64,000 nucleotides of DNA from Fischerella muscicola SAG 1427-1 = PCC 73103 (GCF_000317245.1 NZ_AJLJ01000207.1:1-64000), one strand, 5' to 3'. Positions 47,308 through 57,586 are shown, numbered from the stretch's first letter. The notes: generated by a model not told the origin, from the sequence alone. Program-made: numbers and translations.

Positions 47308-47892
47308 ATGACTACAGTCTTAACCAAACGCTTTACTATAACTGAATACGACCGTTTAGCAGAACTCGGTTTTTTCAGTGAGGATGACCGAGTTGAGCTA
47401 ATTAGGGGAGAAATCATTCCGATGGTATCCAAAGGTAAACCGCATTCTGTATGTGAAACACTCTTATTGAGGGAATTCATCAAGCTGTTACAAGACCGTG
47501 TTTTAGTACGAGCGCAAGAACCAGTTACTATCTCTAATTACAGTGAACCTGAACCAGATATTACGGTAGTTCGCAATGTTGATGATAACTATCTTTCTGC
47601 TCACCCAAATTCAGCGGATATTTTACTTTTAATTGAGATAGCCGATTCCTCTTTAAAATATGACCAAGAGGTTAAATTGCCACTTTATGCAGAAGCGGGT
47701 ATTTCTGATTATTGGATATTTAATTTAGTAGAAAATCACTTAGAATGCTACAGCGAACCTTATCATGATTTACAAGGGAAATTTGGTTACCGCAAAAAGG
47801 TAATTTACCTGTCTAATGAGTTAGTAAATCTACCATGTTTTCCTGATTTAATTCTGGATTTATCTAAGGTTTTTCCGCAAAAGATGCAGTAG
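47308..47892 (+). CDS. Uma2 family protein (putative PD-(D/E)xK endonuclease)
   Basis: 194 aa, usual for this family (DUF820), which is greatly expanded in cyanobacteria. Pattern: FTITEYDRLAELGFFSEDDR, VELIRGEIIPM, then EPEPDITVVRN and LLIEIADSSLKYDQEVKLPLYAEAGISDYWI, with the PD/ExK-type D-x(n)-E-x-A/K arrangement. The cellular role is unknown. It starts after a stretch of repeats. Confidence 0.88.
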   Translation: MTTVLTKRFTITEYDRLAELGFFSEDDRVELIRGEIIPMVSKGKPHSVCETLLLREFIKLLQDRVLVRAQEPVTISNYSEPEPDITVVRNVDDNYLSAHPNSADILLLIEIADSSLKYDQEVKLPLYAEAGISDYWIFNLVENHLECYSEPYHDLQGKFGYRKKVIYLSNELVNLPCFPDLILDLSKVFPQKMQ

Positions 47893-47940
47893 AAGTAAAG
47901 AAATCAGAAATCAGAAGGAGTGCGATCGCTACAATCACCC

Positions 47941-49320
47941 TTATTTAACAATCAAACCTTCCATTGCTTGCTGCAAATCTTTGGTAAAATCTGCAACTGC
48001 TTGTCTTGCACCTTGACGGCTTCCCTTATACACTGAATATCGTTCAGAAATCGATAGCGGTTCACCCACAGTTATTTTCGCTGTTTGTTTACCCAAAAGC
48101 GGACGCTGGAAAGGATTACCGCCTCTAATTCTAGTAACAACATCCCATATTAATAATGTTGTTTCAGCAAAACGTTCGGCAGTGGGTTTTTCCTGTACAT
48201 AATTACCTGTAACCGCAACCAAACTTTCGACTAAACGCATGTGCCACATCCGTAAATTCGCTTCTTCGGCAATGCGATCGCCTAAATCCTTTTCTAAAAA
48301 TGACAGTGATTTTACATCTTTATAATCTTCTCTGAAAATATAATTCCAACCTGCCTGTTCTACTCGGCGACAACGGTCATTAAAATTTCCTTTTGACTGC
48401 AAATCAAAATAATTTTCTGCTACTTGTAAAACTATATTTAAAAGTGTATTTAAACGAGTGGCTATTAGTTGATTTATATCTTGGGATTGCGTTGGAATTT
48501 CTGGTAATTTTTGATGATAAAAGCGTGTATAAAAATTCTCCATTAAACTTAGTAAACGTTCTGCTAAACGTAACAAACGAGGATAGAGGGAGTCAGGGCG
48601 TGGGGAGGTATGATTATGGGGAGGTAGACCACTGTAGGCTTCTAATTGAGTTAACAAATTGGCGATCGTATCCCAAGGAGCTGCAACATAACTATATTGA
48701 ATTCCGATTGGTACAATCAGAAGCTGTTCATTTCGTCCGGCTTTTTGCAAGTCTTCCGCGCACCAAAAACCCATTTGAGCGATTCCGGGTTCGAGGGGAT
48801 TAACAATCTCTGAAAGTCCATTGGTAGCGCCTTCCGGTGCAGCAGCCATGGGGAAGCGTCCATTAGCAAACAAATCTCGTGCTGATCGCAAACCCGTCCA
48901 GTCTGCTTTACCCCGTTGAATGGGTGTTGCACCTAAACGAGAAGCGAGCCAACCAATTTGATTCCCTGCCCATAAGGTAATACCGCGATCATAGATAAAA
49001 TGAGCATGGGTTGGATGCTGTAGCGATATTCCCTGCTGTCGTGCTACCCTTGGCACGAGTTGGGAAAGCAAGTAGCCCAAGCACAGTGGATCTGTAGCTT
49101 GAGGATGGCGAAATGCTATCAAAAAACGAATCTTTCCCTCTTGAAACTGGCGATAGAGATTTACCAAAACCTCTACGTTATTTGCTTCAACTTGGCTAAT
49201 TGGTGTTTTCCAGCGTAAGTAACTGGGTAAACCTAGCTGAATCGCTCGTAAAACTGAGGGATTGAATGCTGGCGGAATAAATTCTAGAGGTGGCTGTGCT
49301 TGATTAATGACATCAGGCAA
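47941..49320 (-). CDS. 1-acyl-glycerol-3-phosphate acyltransferase-like protein (PlsC family)
   Basis: 459 aa, longer than plain PlsC (about 240). The acyltransferase H-x4-D motif is FRHPQATD at about residues 66-73, with FIYDRGI and the APEGATNGLSE block (the E-G motif) further on. The C-terminal 250 residues are helical and of unknown role. It probably esterifies phospholipid precursors at the membrane. Start ATG at 49320. Confidence 0.82.
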   Translation of the reverse strand: MPDVINQAQPPLEFIPPAFNPSVLRAIQLGLPSYLRWKTPISQVEANNVEVLVNLYRQFQEGKIRFLIAFRHPQATDPLCLGYLLSQLVPRVARQQGISLQHPTHAHFIYDRGITLWAGNQIGWLASRLGATPIQRGKADWTGLRSARDLFANGRFPMAAAPEGATNGLSEIVNPLEPGIAQMGFWCAEDLQKAGRNEQLLIVPIGIQYSYVAAPWDTIANLLTQLEAYSGLPPHNHTSPRPDSLYPRLLRLAERLLSLMENFYTRFYHQKLPEIPTQSQDINQLIATRLNTLLNIVLQVAENYFDLQSKGNFNDRCRRVEQAGWNYIFREDYKDVKSLSFLEKDLGDRIAEEANLRMWHMRLVESLVAVTGNYVQEKPTAERFAETTLLIWDVVTRIRGGNPFQRPLLGKQTAKITVGEPLSISERYSVYKGSRQGARQAVADFTKDLQQAMEGLIVK

Positions 49321-49506
49321 GGTAATTTTCTCCGATGATAGCGATATGAAGTATGAATTATGAAGCGTGAAATCTAGAAATTAAATTTTTTTATCTTTTA
49401 TCCTTTTTTCATTCTTCATACTTCAGACTTCTTTGAGCCTACTTTCATCCTTTATACTTCAAACTTCTGTAGTTAGATATTAGCAACACCGAAAAAAGGA
49501 CAAACG

Positions 49507-51309
49507 ATGCGACTGTCAAAAATGTTATTCGTTACACTGCGGGACGATCCAGCAGATGCTGAAATCCCCAGTCATAAATTACTACTCCGCGCAGGTTACA
49601 TTCGTCGCATCGGTAGTGGTGTTTACGCCTATCTCCCACTGATGTGGCGGGTATTACAAAAAGTCTCCCAAATTGTGCGGGAAGAAATGAACGCTACTGG
49701 CGCCCAAGAATGTCTCTTACCGCAATTACAACCTTCAGAGTTATGGCGGGAATCTGGCAGATGGGATACTTATACCAAAGCTGAGGGTATTATGTTTGCC
49801 CTCACTGATCGCCGTGAACAAGAATTAGCATTAGGGCCGACTCATGAGGAAGTGATCACGACTATTGCTCGTGAGATGATTCGCTCTTACCGACAGCTAC
49901 CCCTGAACCTCTACCAAATTCAAACTAAGTTTCGTGATGAAATTCGTCCCCGCTTTGGTTTGATGCGCGGACGGGAATTCATTATGAAGGATGCTTATTC
50001 TTTTAATGCGGATGAAGAAAGCCTTAAAAAAACTTACCAGGATATGTACCAAGCCTACAGCAATATGCTGCGGCGTTCTGGTTTGAGTTTTCGTGCTGTA
50101 GAAGCAGATTCTGGGGCGATTGGTGGTACTGGTTCCACAGAATTTATGGTACTAGCTGAAGCTGGCGAAGATGAAGTCCTTTACACTGAAGATGGTAAGT
50201 ACGCCGCTAATGTCGAAAAAGCTGTTTCTCTACCTGCTGAGGCGGAAATTCCCAGCTTTAGCAGTTATGAAAAACGGGAAACTCCGGGAACCGACACCAT
50301 CGAAAAACTTTGTAATTTTCTCAAATGTTCTCCCACCCAAGTTGTGAAAAATGTTCTGTACGAAGCAGTTTATGATCATGGCACAACAGTATTGGTGTTG
50401 GTGAGTATCCGGGGTGATCAAGAAGTTAACGAAGTTAAGTTACAAAACGAATTAACAAAATTAGCTTCCCAATATGGTGGAAATGCAGTGATCAAGTTAG
50501 CAGTACCCGACGCAGACGCCCAGAAAAAATGGGCAACGAAAACTTTTCCTTTGGGTTATATTGCACCTGATATTGCTGATGATTACATTCAATCTACTAA
50601 AGATGTTGCACCAAAGTTTTTACGTTTGGTAGATAAAACCGCCGTTGATTTAAAAAACTTTGTCACAGGTGCAAATGAATCTGGTTATCACGTAGTTGGA
50701 GCCAATTGGCAAGAGAAATTTAAATTACCAACTTTGATAGTAGATGTACGTAAAGCCAGACTAGGCGATCGCGCCATGCACAACCCTGAACAAACTTTAA
50801 AAAGCGCTCGTGGGATTGAAGTCGGGCATATTTTCCAATTGGGTTCAAAATACTCCAAAGCCATGGGAGCGACTTATACCAACGAACAGGGAGAAGAAAA
50901 ACCTCTAGTGATGGGTTGCTATGGTGTGGGAGTATCACGCTTAGCACAAGCAGCAGTAGAGCAATCTTACGATAAAGACGGGATTATTTGGCCTGTGGCG
51001 ATCGCACCTTATCATGCCATTGTCACAATTCCTAACATTAACGACGCCCAACAAGTAGAAATCGCTGAAAAACTTTATACAGAACTCAATCAAGCTGGAA
51101 TTGAAACTTTACTCGATGACCGCAACGAACGAGCAGGAGTAAAATTCAAAGATGCAGATTTGATTGGTATACCTTATAGAATTGTCACAGGACGAGCGAT
51201 CGCCAATGGCAAAGTCGAAGTAGTCGAAAGAAAAAGCCGCAATTCTCACGAAATTCCCATCACTGAAATTGTATCTACTCTTAAAGGGTGGATCGGGGAT
51301 AGGGAATAG
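49507..51309 (+). CDS. proS: Prolyl-tRNA synthetase
   Basis: 600 aa, bacterial type. It charges tRNA-Pro. Class II motifs: motif 1 in [15 protein letters not shown], motif 2 [21 protein letters not shown], motif 3 [14 protein letters not shown]. The insertion (editing) domain occupies about 230-400, and the anticodon-binding domain ends at TLKGWIG. It begins after a gap containing a repeat-like AT-rich leader. Confidence 0.96.
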   Translation: MRLSKMLFVTLRDDPADAEIPSHKLLLRAGYIRRIGSGVYAYLPLMWRVLQKVSQIVREEMNATGAQECLLPQLQPSELWRESGRWDTYTKAEGIMFALTDRREQELALGPTHEEVITTIAREMIRSYRQLPLNLYQIQTKFRDEIRPRFGLMRGREFIMKDAYSFNADEESLKKTYQDMYQAYSNMLRRSGLSFRAVEADSGAIGGTGSTEFMVLAEAGEDEVLYTEDGKYAANVEKAVSLPAEAEIPSFSSYEKRETPGTDTIEKLCNFLKCSPTQVVKNVLYEAVYDHGTTVLVLVSIRGDQEVNEVKLQNELTKLASQYGGNAVIKLAVPDADAQKKWATKTFPLGYIAPDIADDYIQSTKDVAPKFLRLVDKTAVDLKNFVTGANESGYHVVGANWQEKFKLPTLIVDVRKARLGDRAMHNPEQTLKSARGIEVGHIFQLGSKYSKAMGATYTNEQGEEKPLVMGCYGVGVSRLAQAAVEQSYDKDGIIWPVAIAPYHAIVTIPNINDAQQVEIAEKLYTELNQAGIETLLDDRNERAGVKFKDADLIGIPYRIVTGRAIANGKVEVVERKSRNSHEIPITEIVSTLKGWIGDRE

Positions 51310-51339
51310 GGGATTCTCCTGCGGAAACCTACGCGAACA

Positions 51340-51392
51340 GGGATTGGGGATTGGGTATTGGGGATTGGGGATTGGGTATTGGGTATTGATTG
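51340..51392. repeat. STRR tandem repeats
   Basis: GGGATTG/GGGTATT heptamers repeated about seven times, followed by a C/T-rich CTCCCTTGTC stretch to about 51475. A longer reading frame of the next gene runs through it, but is not the likely start. Confidence 0.75.
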
Positions 51393-51479
51393 GTTATTCT
51401 CCTTTGTCTCCCTTGTCCTCCTTTGTCTCCCTTCCCGTGTCTCTCCACTCTCCCTTGTCCCCGATCCCTTCAAAATAAT

Positions 51480-52280
51480 ATGGAACTTCTGACAATTCTC
51501 ATATCTAGCCTATTGGGTGTAGTTGCTCCTGTAGGAGTGGTAATTGATCACACTGCTGAAAATGCCATTCGATCGCAGTTTTCAACAGTGGAACAACTAC
51601 AAGTAAGAGTAGATAATGCTCCTAGTTATCAATTACTGCAAGGTAAAGTGGAAAGAGTGTTAATTGCAGGGCGTTCTTTGCAATTAAAACAACAAGATTT
51701 TCGCATCGCAGTTTTAGAATTAGAAACTGATCAAATAGAATTTGAGCCAAGTAGTATCAGGCAAAAATTACCTAAATTAAAACAACCTTTGCAGGCTGGA
51801 GTACGTTTGGTGATCACAGAGCAAGATATCAATAAACTTTTACAATCACCAGACTTTCTCAAGAGAGTACAAAAGTTTAATAAACGGAATTCTTCTGCTT
51901 TGCAATTTGCTCAAGCCTCTAATTTTGCCAATCCCAAGCTAGAATTTCTAGACAATAATAGATTTATTTTTCAGGTAGAGTTACAAAGTGACGAGGAGGT
52001 AATACCCCTTTTATTTAAAATTAATTCTGGATTAAGTATCGTTGGTGGCAGACAATTTCAGCTAGTTGATCCACAAGTATCCCTAGATGGACAAGAGTTC
52101 CCAGCAGAATTTCTCAATTTGATTATTAGTAACATAAATCAACAATTAGATTTACGTAATTTGGAAGGTGACGGATTACAAATGCGAATTCTAAAATGGA
52201 AAATGAAGCCAGGAAAATTAGAAATGGCAGCATTTTTAAGAGTAGAACCATCTTCTAAGTTGTTGGAAACTCGCCGTTAG
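51480..52280 (+). CDS. DUF2993 / LmeA-like protein
   Basis: 266 aa from ATG 51480; the longer frame to 51390 reads through C/T-rich repeats and is rejected. It begins MELLTILISSLLGVVAPVGV, a signal or membrane anchor, then a beta-rich region with VDNAPSYQLLQGKVERVLIAGRSL, typical of the LmeA/DUF2993 family of lipid-binding-type envelope proteins. Molecular role in cyanobacteria is unknown. Confidence 0.8.
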   Translation: MELLTILISSLLGVVAPVGVVIDHTAENAIRSQFSTVEQLQVRVDNAPSYQLLQGKVERVLIAGRSLQLKQQDFRIAVLELETDQIEFEPSSIRQKLPKLKQPLQAGVRLVITEQDINKLLQSPDFLKRVQKFNKRNSSALQFAQASNFANPKLEFLDNNRFIFQVELQSDEEVIPLLFKINSGLSIVGGRQFQLVDPQVSLDGQEFPAEFLNLIISNINQQLDLRNLEGDGLQMRILKWKMKPGKLEMAAFLRVEPSSKLLETRR

Positions 52281-52349
52281 TAAGTCTCGTCTTTAACCAA
52301 ACTTCTCTTCACGTAGCATAGTATCAAGAGTTCAAGGAAGGTTTTGTAT

Positions 52350-52958
52350 ATGAGTCAGCAACAAGATTCTAAACGGGTTTCTTCTGGTGTAGTAGCAGCT
52401 ATTTCAGCAGCAGTTGTGGTGGTAGGAGGCGGAGTCGGCTGGTTAACTTGGAATTCAACTCAAAACCCCAACCCTACACCCTCGGAACGCCTTGTACCTG
52501 GTAATCCGACACAAGTCGGAAATGAACAAACAACCCAAATTTATTGGTTACAAGATACTGGCAAAAATTTTAAATTGGTTTCTCAATCAATCCAGGTGCA
52601 AGCAAATCGTAACCAACCCAACCAATTTTTAACAGCTGCTTTCCAACGCTTATTAGAAGGGCCGACAGAAGGAAGTAAGGGTTCGAGTACAATTCCTCAA
52701 GGCACAAAAGTCTTGGGTGTAGATGTTCAAGATGATACTGTTCGTGTCAATTTGTCTGGGGAATTTACTAGTGGCGGCGGTAGCACCTCTATGCAAGGGC
52801 GTTTAGGTCAAATTGTTTACACAGCCACTAGTTTAAACCCGAATGCTAAAGTATATATTGATGTAGACGGTAAGGAACTCGATGTGTTAGGTGGCGAAGG
52901 TTTGGAGTTAGAACAACCACTCACACGCCAAAACTTTAATGAAAATTTTCAACCTTAG
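52350..52958 (+). CDS. GerMN-domain protein
   Basis: 202 aa from ATG 52350, with a GGAAGG-like site upstream. A single hydrophobic segment (about residues 12-32, VVAAISAAVVVVGGGVGWL) anchors it in the membrane. The rest fits a GerMN (sporulation/germination) domain: QIYWLQDTG, AFQRLLEGPTEGSKG, LGVDVQDDTVRVNLSGEF and QIVYTATSLNPNAKVYIDVDG. It probably acts in the cell envelope; the function in cyanobacteria is not established. Confidence 0.82.
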   Translation: MSQQQDSKRVSSGVVAAISAAVVVVGGGVGWLTWNSTQNPNPTPSERLVPGNPTQVGNEQTTQIYWLQDTGKNFKLVSQSIQVQANRNQPNQFLTAAFQRLLEGPTEGSKGSSTIPQGTKVLGVDVQDDTVRVNLSGEFTSGGGSTSMQGRLGQIVYTATSLNPNAKVYIDVDGKELDVLGGEGLELEQPLTRQNFNENFQP

Positions 52959-53007
52959 TCATTGGTCATTGGTCATTGGTCGTTGGTCATTGGTCATTGG
53001 TCATCAG
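52958..53007. repeat. STRR tandem repeats
   Basis: TCATTGG repeated about six to seven times directly after the stop codon of the GerMN gene. Confidence 0.8.
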
Positions 53008-53013
53008 TAGTAG

Positions 53014-53065
53014 AGACGCGATTATACTCTTACCTTGAAGCCGCTCTTACGAGCTCTACGCGTCT
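53014..53065. repeat. Palindromic repeat with AGACGCG ends
   Basis: 52 bp, AGACGCG (53014-53020) to CGCGTCT (53059-53065), an intact relative of the copies at 43495 and 47057. Confidence 0.7.
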
Positions 53066-53164
53066 GTACAATGGTCATCAGTCATTAGTTGTTTTGATTA
53101 GTGGTTGGTAGTTTGTGGTTGATTGTAACAATCAAATGACTAATGACTAATGACTAATGACAAA

Positions 53165-53509
53165 TTATTTTGTATTCAATACACGAAAACTCCGAGCTTG
53201 TTGTTCTAACCTACTGGCGAGGCGATCGCAAACTCGGTTGCATAATTCAAAAATCATCTCGTCCTCCACCCGATAGTAGGCACAAGTTCCTTCACTGCGA
53301 CGGCTCAGAATCCCCGCTTGCCACATTACCTTCAGGTGCTTTGACACATTTGCTTGTGACGTTTGGGTTGCCTCTACCAACTCTTGTACGCATTTTTCAT
53401 CATCCCGCAATAAATGCAACAATCGCAAGCGCATTGGTTCACTCAACAAGCTGAAGTATTCAGCTACTTGTTGCACAACTTCTGGCGGTACAGGCAACGT
53501 TTGTTTCAT
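53165..53509 (-). CDS. ArsR-family transcriptional regulator
   Basis: 114 aa, winged-helix repressor type. HTH region LVEATQTSQANVSKHLKVMWQAGIL with the following wing RRSEGTCAYYRVED. In place of the ELCVCDL metal-binding helix it has DDEKCVQEL with a single Cys, so classical metal sensing through a Cys pair is doubtful. No obvious target gene lies next to it apart from accB on the same strand. Confidence 0.87.
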   Translation of the reverse strand: MKQTLPVPPEVVQQVAEYFSLLSEPMRLRLLHLLRDDEKCVQELVEATQTSQANVSKHLKVMWQAGILSRRSEGTCAYYRVEDEMIFELCNRVCDRLASRLEQQARSFRVLNTK

Positions 53510-53578
53510 CAGGATTGTCTCGGAAGAACTGAACTGAGAAATTTTACAGATTTAGACATTAGTTATATAGATTAATAC

Positions 53579-54124
53579 TTAATCTGGGTTAATTCGCATC
53601 AAAGGTTGACCATATTCTACAGGTTCGCCATTTTGAAGGAGAATTTCGACCACTTGCCCGGATACTTCAGCTTCGATTTCATTCATCAGTTTCATGGCTT
53701 CAATAATACACACAGTTTGACCGCTACGGATGCGATCGCCAACTTCTACAAATACTGCTTCTCCAGGTGCGGGAGCCCGATAAAATGTTCCCACCATTGG
53801 GGAAGTAACTTCTGTAAATTTTTTTTGCTCTAGCGGTGAGGGAGTCGCTGGTGATTGTACACCTGTAGTAGCTGGATGATCAATAGTACGGCTTGCTGTC
53901 GCGTCTGGTGTGAGAGAAGATGCTACTGCTGGAGTTGAGGCGACAAGCGGTAATCCTGAGTCAGTACTAACGCCTGAAGACACTACGGTTACTGGTGATC
54001 CAGAAGTATGTAAACTTTTACGTACCGTGATTTCAAAATCGTTGCTTTTAAGTGCTACTTCTGTAATATCTGTTTTGGCAATAGTTTCTAACAATTGACG
54101 AATTTCATTAAAGTCCAATGGCAC
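53579..54124 (-). CDS. accB: Biotin carboxyl carrier protein of acetyl-CoA carboxylase
   Basis: 181 aa. The N-terminal domain MPLDFNEIRQLLETIAKTDI is typical; a Pro/Ala/Ser/Thr-rich linker (about 45-100) follows, and the biotinyl domain has VGTFYRAPAPGE and EAMKLMNE with the biotinylated Lys. It carries the carboxyl group in fatty-acid synthesis. It lies about 290 bp downstream of efp, as in many cyanobacteria. Confidence 0.96.
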   Translation of the reverse strand: MPLDFNEIRQLLETIAKTDITEVALKSNDFEITVRKSLHTSGSPVTVVSSGVSTDSGLPLVASTPAVASSLTPDATASRTIDHPATTGVQSPATPSPLEQKKFTEVTSPMVGTFYRAPAPGEAVFVEVGDRIRSGQTVCIIEAMKLMNEIEAEVSGQVVEILLQNGEPVEYGQPLMRINPD

Positions 54125-54360
54125 AGCTTTGATTACCTCATAATGCGTTAAAAAAGGCAGTAGACGCGGAGCGGATTGGTATAAGTAAGTAGAAGGCAGA
54201 GGGCAGAAGGTAACAGAAATTTAATAAATATTATTTTTTATTACTTATTTCCAATTACCCATTACCAATTACCTTTTGCGTGCGTTTTGGTGTACGCACT
54301 TGATGATGAATTTAGTGGTAGATAGACTTTTTGGTAAAGATAAATATTAAACGAGGCAGG

Positions 54361-54401
54361 GATGGAAATCCCCGCTAGGGATAGAAATACAGATTTCCAT
54401 C
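54361..54401. terminator. Inverted repeat between efp and accB
   Basis: Perfect 10-bp arms GATGGAAATC (54361-54370) and GATTTCCATC (54392-54401) with a 21-nt loop. No clear T-run follows, so it may be an attenuator or RNA stability element. Confidence 0.4.
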
Positions 54402-54417
54402 TTTGCTGAGTTATAAT

Positions 54418-54975
54418 TTACTCCCTGCCTAGGTATGTGTCATTACGGGTGTCAATACGGATACGTTCTCCTTGGCTAATAAACAAAGGAACCATCACAA
54501 CTGCACCAGTCTCTACAGTCGCAGGTTTACTGCCACCAGTAGCTGTGTCACCTTTGACACCAGGATCAGTTTGCACCACTTCTAACACCACAGAGTTAGG
54601 TAGTTCTACTTCTAGTACTTGTTCACCCCAACGGACGACGTTAGCTTCCATACCTTCTTTGAGGTACTTGACGCGATCGCCAATTTGGGCTGCGCTTAAT
54701 CTACCTTCCTCATAGGTTTCCATATCCATAAAGACGTAATCATCGCCGTCTTTATAAGTATGCTGCATCGTGCTTTTTTCCAAAGTCGCTTGTGGTACGG
54801 TTTCCCCTGCTCGGAACGTCCTTTCTACAACGCTCCCACTCTGGACATTTTTCAACTTTGTGCGTACGAATGCGGAACCTTTTCCAGGCTTAACGTGGAG
54901 GAATTCCACTACCCGCCACACAGATCCATCTAAAACAATAGAGACACCAGGTCGAAAGTCGTTACTGGAGATCAT
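54418..54975 (-). CDS. efp: Elongation factor P
   Basis: 185 aa from ATG 54975; the longer frame to 55023 adds 16 residues not seen in the family. EF-P relieves ribosome stalling at polyproline. Domain [22 protein letters not shown] and [17 protein letters not shown] contains the tip loop with the Lys normally exposed to the peptidyl centre; domain III ends [17 protein letters not shown]. It is followed by accB. Confidence 0.97.
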   Translation of the reverse strand: MISSNDFRPGVSIVLDGSVWRVVEFLHVKPGKGSAFVRTKLKNVQSGSVVERTFRAGETVPQATLEKSTMQHTYKDGDDYVFMDMETYEEGRLSAAQIGDRVKYLKEGMEANVVRWGEQVLEVELPNSVVLEVVQTDPGVKGDTATGGSKPATVETGAVVMVPLFISQGERIRIDTRNDTYLGRE

Positions 54976-55096
54976 GAAGCTTTCAAAGTTTGGAAGACAA
55001 TCGGCATTTATTGTACCCCTCAAAAGGAGAAATTAGTCATTAAGTCATAAAAGAAGGAGGGAAGGAGGAATCAAGCCAGGGGGAAGCGATCACAAA

Positions 55097-55753
55097 TTAG
55101 AAATAAGAAGCTACGGTTAAAGTAGTCGCGATCGCACAAGCAACTAATAAGATTAATCTTTCTTTTGCTGTTAATCTTGAATCTACAGGTAGTTCTCCTG
55201 TATAACCACGAGCTATCATTGCTGCATAAACTCGCTCTGCTCTTTCTAAACTGCGGAGATACAAACTACCAATCATCGCTGCACTAGCGTAACGTAACCA
55301 TCCACCAGGGCCATTAATACCCCGCAATTGAGCAGCACGCTGCATTCTCTGGACTTCTGACAATAAAATTTCTAAATATTGTCCTGCTAACAATAAACTT
55401 TGCTTCAAACCACCAGGAACAGGTAAAGCTTTCAGAGCAATACCAAAACTATGTGGTGGTAAAGTTAATAAAAAACTATTCATTGTTAGCAAGCAAACCA
55501 GAGAACGAACCAATAGAAAACTGGCTCGTTCCCATCCTAAAGGTAAAGCCACTAACGACAGAAATATTAATTCTGTACCCAACAAGCCTGTGAGTTGAGG
55601 AATGGGTGCGCGTAATAAAAAAGTCCAAATCAGTGCAATAGAAGCATATCCAGCTAGAGCGTCCCAAGCTTCATACTTTAATAAAGCTGCTCCAATGACA
55701 ACAACCAGAGATAGCTGCAAGCGTAAGGGTAATGGGAAGGAAAGTTTAAGCAT
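55097..55753 (-). CDS. ECF transporter transmembrane protein (CbiQ/NikQ family)
   Basis: 218 aa with five to six hydrophobic segments and the family coupling motifs around ALRGI-like AAQLRGINGP and SLERAERVYAAMIARG. It is the T component linking a substrate-binding membrane subunit to ATPases. The start overlaps the end of the upstream permease gene by 8 bp. No ATPase gene directly follows. Confidence 0.83.
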   Translation of the reverse strand: MLKLSFPLPLRLQLSLVVVIGAALLKYEAWDALAGYASIALIWTFLLRAPIPQLTGLLGTELIFLSLVALPLGWERASFLLVRSLVCLLTMNSFLLTLPPHSFGIALKALPVPGGLKQSLLLAGQYLEILLSEVQRMQRAAQLRGINGPGGWLRYASAAMIGSLYLRSLERAERVYAAMIARGYTGELPVDSRLTAKERLILLVACAIATTLTVASYF

Positions 55754-56669
55754 TCTTTGGTTTAACTACCTGAGCAATACCAAAAGCAACACCAAAGCAA
55801 ACGATTGATCCAATAATCCCAGCTATACTTGTGCCGATGGAACCCAATCCTTCGATGCCATAATCGGCTAGAGGTGTTGGTACTATCACTCTTACCTCTT
55901 CGGCGAGGTTAATAAAGCCTAAGTTTTCAGCAACTCTTTCTAAACCATCTGGCCATGCAGAAGCAACCAAGGAAAGTAAACCAGAAATCAAAAGAATACT
56001 CACTATTGGTATTACCCACCCTCTTAATTGTCGTTCTTCTCCAGGTAACAAATCTGGTCGAACTGTGGCTAGGTAAGTCAACACACCTCCGGTAATCAAA
56101 CCTTCGCCAATCCCAATCAAAATGTGTACACCAGTCATCGCTGGTAAGACCAACCCTAGAGGTGCTGTTCCTGAAATAGCCAACTCAATAGCACAAGCGA
56201 TCGCAGCCACAACTACACTCACAGCAGCAGCGATTCCAGCTGCTAATGGTAAGCGACTTTTGTAACCCCCAAATAATCGCTGTAAAGTTTGGGTTAAACC
56301 CCAGCCAACCCAGACTCCCACTATTGCCATGTTAAAAATATTTGCTCCCAAAGCAGTGATTCCCCCATCAGCAAATAGCACAGCCTGAATAATTAAAACC
56401 GTGGCGATGCAGATTGTACCTGCCCAAGGATTACCAAGAATAATTGCTGCCAGAGTTCCTCCTAATAAGTGACCACTAGTACCACCTGCAACAGGAAAAT
56501 TAATCATCTGAGCAGCAAAAATAAAGGCAGTTGTTAAACCCAAAATCGGTGCGTGTTTAATTCCAAAAGCATCTCGCGATCGCGTTAATGAAATACCCAA
56601 CATCGCCACACTTGCCACACTAGTAACTGCCGCTACTGGCGGAGAAATAAAACCATCAGGAATATGCAT
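55746..56669 (-). CDS. ECF-type Co/Ni permease, CbiM-NikMN-like with PDGLE domain
   Basis: 307 aa. The extreme N-terminus MHIPDGFI is the metal-binding N-terminus of CbiM/NikM, where His2 coordinates the ion. About seven membrane helices follow, and the last 80 residues contain WPDGLE, the mark of the PDGLE (CbiN/NikN-like) domain fused in NikMN proteins. This points to nickel or cobalt uptake; the metal cannot be decided by eye. It forms an operon with the downstream T component. Confidence 0.85.
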   Translation of the reverse strand: MHIPDGFISPPVAAVTSVASVAMLGISLTRSRDAFGIKHAPILGLTTAFIFAAQMINFPVAGGTSGHLLGGTLAAIILGNPWAGTICIATVLIIQAVLFADGGITALGANIFNMAIVGVWVGWGLTQTLQRLFGGYKSRLPLAAGIAAAVSVVVAAIACAIELAISGTAPLGLVLPAMTGVHILIGIGEGLITGGVLTYLATVRPDLLPGEERQLRGWVIPIVSILLISGLLSLVASAWPDGLERVAENLGFINLAEEVRVIVPTPLADYGIEGLGSIGTSIAGIIGSIVCFGVAFGIAQVVKPKNA

Positions 56670-57367
56670 TCGGTTCCCCTATTTTTGTTTTTATTGGCAC
56701 AAATAAATTCTTAATAGCCGCAGTATGAAACTAATTTATAAGAAACAAAATTTACCCCTTTTGTGCAATGCCCTCTTGGGGGATTTTATACTCTTACTTC
56801 AGAATTATTGACAAGAAAATTTGTATAAAATAATTTACTTATGCTTTTGAATGTTAAATATTGTAATTAAAGAAAATATAAAATAAATAATTTTTATGAA
56901 ATTACGACTTTTGATCCTCTTGTTTCAATTTTTTTGTGAAATGTCTTAGATGTTTATGATTTATTTAGTATTTTCTATTCCAGCTTAATTTTGTTTTCGC
57001 TTTATTTGTTTTTTAAGTATTTTTTATTGGTTAACGCTCTTTCATCACTCTGGCTATAGGAAAATATGATGTCTCGATTTTATCCAGAGTCGAATAAAAA
57101 TATAACCACGAAATTAATTCATCATATTTTGTAGTGATAAAAATCCAGCTTCTAGGTTAGGAATATTAAAAATACGTAGCCAAGGTTTGAGAAAATTAAA
57201 AAATACATAAGGCTGAATGATTAGACGCAAGTTATTTAAGGTAGACTTCCATCCTCCACGAAAATTCCATCAATCACGCTAATAAACCCTCATTTTCAGT
57301 AGTCATGTTTACCCTTGATAAATAGATTAAGGAAGTTTTTCAATGTCATTATCACATCAAGTGATAG
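56670..57367. other. AT-rich gene-free stretch
   Basis: About 700 bp without a credible gene. I searched for the conserved cobalamin-riboswitch core and a NikR-like operator upstream of the permease gene but saw none. It is a run of low-complexity T-rich sequence. Confidence 0.45.
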
Positions 57368-57556
57368 TCAAATAAATTGCCAAAGAATAAACGAAATTGG
57401 ATAACGTTGCAAATTCCACCATTGTTGTTCTAAGTGTTTTGCATAAATAGCGGCGGCGATGGCAGAATTTTCTGAGAGTTCTTCCAGGGTGATTGTCTGC
57501 TGTTGTAGGTAATCAAATGTCAACTGCAACTGATGTGCGATCGCCTGATCTTGCAT
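57368..57556 (-). CDS. Small hypothetical protein downstream of vapC
   Basis: 62 aa, helical (AHQLQLTFDYLQQQTITLEEL), ending PISFILWQFI. Not recognised. It follows the VapC-like gene by 30 bp on the same strand and could be its third gene. Its start codon lies within the duplicated segment 57538-57674, and the other copy (58387-58523) has lost that codon. Confidence 0.45.
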   Translation of the reverse strand: MQDQAIAHQLQLTFDYLQQQTITLEELSENSAIAAAIYAKHLEQQWWNLQRYPISFILWQFI

Positions 57557-57586
57557 TTACTCAATTGTCAATGCGATCGCCAAATT

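Noticed and set aside
51390..51479. Longer N-terminus for the DUF2993 protein
   Set aside because: It translates C/T-rich STRR-like sequence into a Cys/Pro-rich string; the ATG at 51480 gives a normal signal/anchor start.
56670..57367. Possible cobalamin riboswitch upstream of the Co/Ni permease
   Set aside because: No conserved B12-box core or surrounding helices could be recognised on the - strand.
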